A stretch of 64,000 nt of DNA. It comes from Metabacillus sp. KUDC1714 (GTDB taxonomy: Bacteria; Bacillota; Bacilli; Bacillales; Bacillaceae). Shown here piece after piece: positions 63,167 through 64,000 of this stretch. The stretch lies in the NCBI RefSeq assembly GCF_014217835.1, contig NZ_CP055263.1:2359501-2423500 (forward strand), read 5' to 3'. Numbering within the stretch: the first letter of the stretch is position 1; each line of letters starts with the position of its first letter. The notes beneath the pieces are model-generated. The model was not told the origin of the DNA, made no database searches, and saw nothing but the letters and a program-made list of their open reading frames with translations. The position numbers and the translations under genes are program-made.

Positions 63167-63177
63167 CGTTAGAAATT

Positions 63178-63332
63178 TTAAAATTCTTGTACTGTGGATA
63201 AGCGCACTACATCCAGCTCCAGCGCCTAGCCCCTCTAGGGTCTAGCTAATTTAGAATTGAAGGCAAAGAACGCCTTCTATTCTAAATCATCTTATGCTTG
63301 TCGGGGCTGATCAAGGCGCTTGCGCTTTTGTT
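63178..63332 (+). repeat. Dispersed hairpin repeat R1, copy 3
   Basis: This full-length copy is nearly the same as 10090-10243 and in the same orientation. It retains AGCTCCAGCGCCTAGCCCCT at the left and TCGGGGCTGATCAAGGCGC at the right, which can pair imperfectly. It ends just 3 bp before the stop of the glnS gene on the other strand. Confidence 0.8.
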
Positions 63333-63335
63333 ATA

Positions 63336-64000
63336 TTACTTCAATTTAAAAGAGCTCTTTAACGAAACGATACGATTAAACACGATTTTTTCATTAGTAG
63401 AATGCTTAGGATCTACATTGAAGTAACCATGACGGAAAAATTGAAATTTATCGTGAGCTGCTACTTCCTTCATATTAGGCTCAACAAAGCCTTGTAGAAC
63501 TTCTAATGATTGATCGTTAACAAAGTCAAGGAATGTTTTTTCTTCAGAGCTTACTTGTTCCGTACTGTCCTCTTCATTCTCAAGCTTATCAAGAATAAGT
63601 GGTTCATATAAACGAAATTCAGCTGGTAACGCATGTTTAGCGTCGACCCAGTGGATCGTTCCTTTTACTTTTCTTCCTGTAAACCCTGAACCACTCTTTG
63701 TTTCAGGATCATAAGTGCAATGAATTTCAATGACATTTCCATCAGCATCTTTAATCACATCTTCACATTTTATAAAGTATGCGTGTTTCAAACGCACTTC
63801 ATTACCAGGGAAGAGACGGAAGTATTTTTTTGGAGGATCCTCCATAAAGTCTTCCTGTTCAATATAAATTTCACGTGAAAATGGAATTTGTCTTGTACCC
63901 ATCTCAGGAACTTCAGGATTGATCTCAGCATCAAGCATTTCCACTTGATCTTCAGGATAATTTGTAATAACTACCTTTAATGGTTTTAATATCCCCATCG
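63336..64000 (-). CDS. glnS: Glutaminyl-tRNA synthetase, C-terminal part (start outside window)
   Basis: This is the C-terminal anticodon-binding region of GlnRS (about 220 aa in the window), which charges tRNA-Gln. The sequence follows the family closely: [91 protein letters not shown] and [14 protein letters not shown]. The frame is open to the window edge, so the catalytic domain lies beyond 64000. Most Bacillus species make Gln-tRNA with GatCAB; a GlnRS here points to a lineage that has acquired the direct route. Confidence 0.93.
   Translation of the reverse strand, partial: MGILKPLKVVITNYPEDQVEMLDAEINPEVPEMGTRQIPFSREIYIEQEDFMEDPPKKYFRLFPGNEVRLKHAYFIKCEDVIKDADGNVIEIHCTYDPETKSGSGFTGRKVKGTIHWVDAKHALPAEFRLYEPLILDKLENEEDSTEQVSSEEKTFLDFVNDQSLEVLQGFVEPNMKEVAAHDKFQFFRHGYFNVDPKHSTNEKIVFNRIVSLKSSFKLK

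Overview
The window is AT-rich chromosomal DNA from an endospore-forming member of the Bacillaceae (Bacillus/Metabacillus-like). The evidence is a large cluster of GerA/GerB/GerC spore germinant-receptor genes, a Spo0E-type phosphatase, an orphan sporulation-type histidine kinase, a YpiB/ReoY-type protein, a B. subtilis-like ytcD-ytbDE locus, purine-rich AGGAGG ribosome binding sites, frequent TTG/GTG starts and several families of dispersed hairpin repeats. No rRNA or tRNA gene was seen. Both window edges cut genes: a lacZ-type beta-galactosidase on the left and a glutaminyl-tRNA synthetase on the right.

Region by region. 1-10 kb is a glycan-use locus: a GH2 beta-galactosidase, a complex-sugar ABC importer (two permeases and a lipoprotein), a second GH2 enzyme and a GH43-type enzyme. 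The importer is preceded by three near-identical LacI-type operators and a cre-like site. 10.5-12 kb holds a DUF1456 protein and a YgjP-type metallopeptidase. 12.1-15.8 kb is a biotin operon, bioD-bioA-bioY-bioB, with a textbook BirA operator. 16-22 kb is mixed housekeeping: YpiB family, methyltransferase, SNF-type symporter, 3-methyladenine glycosylase and coproporphyrinogen oxidase.

22.2-30.7 kb is the most unusual part. It is a compact same-strand gene set led by an 879-aa fusion of a class III aminotransferase with a domain resembling cyanobacterial acyl-ACP reductase. It is followed by a BtaA-like (DUF3419) aminocarboxypropyl transferase, a Leu/Glu-dehydrogenase-type enzyme, an MFS exporter, a TetR regulator, a small membrane protein and a divergent acyl-CoA dehydrogenase. 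Together these look like an uncharacterised pathway for an amine made from an acyl thioester. 31-39 kb holds methionine gamma-lyase, an AlsT symporter, a YitT-type protein, a CDF transporter, a YkhA-type thioesterase and a CidR-like LysR regulator.

39.4-47.4 kb carries a Spo0E-like mini-gene and a germinant-receptor cluster with two A, two C, one complete B, an internally deleted B remnant and two small membrane genes. 47.4-58.7 kb has a HAD phosphatase and DeoR regulator, then manR, then manP further on. These two are separated by an IS110-family element that has landed inside a miniature inverted-repeat element, and by ytcD-ytbD-ytbE and a 124-bp tandem array. 58.8-63.1 kb has a small excisionase-like protein, an alpha/beta hydrolase, and a membrane-anchored BMP-type binding protein paired with a histidine kinase. 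Glutaminyl-tRNA synthetase closes the window.

All domain assignments are by eye from family knowledge; no database search was run.
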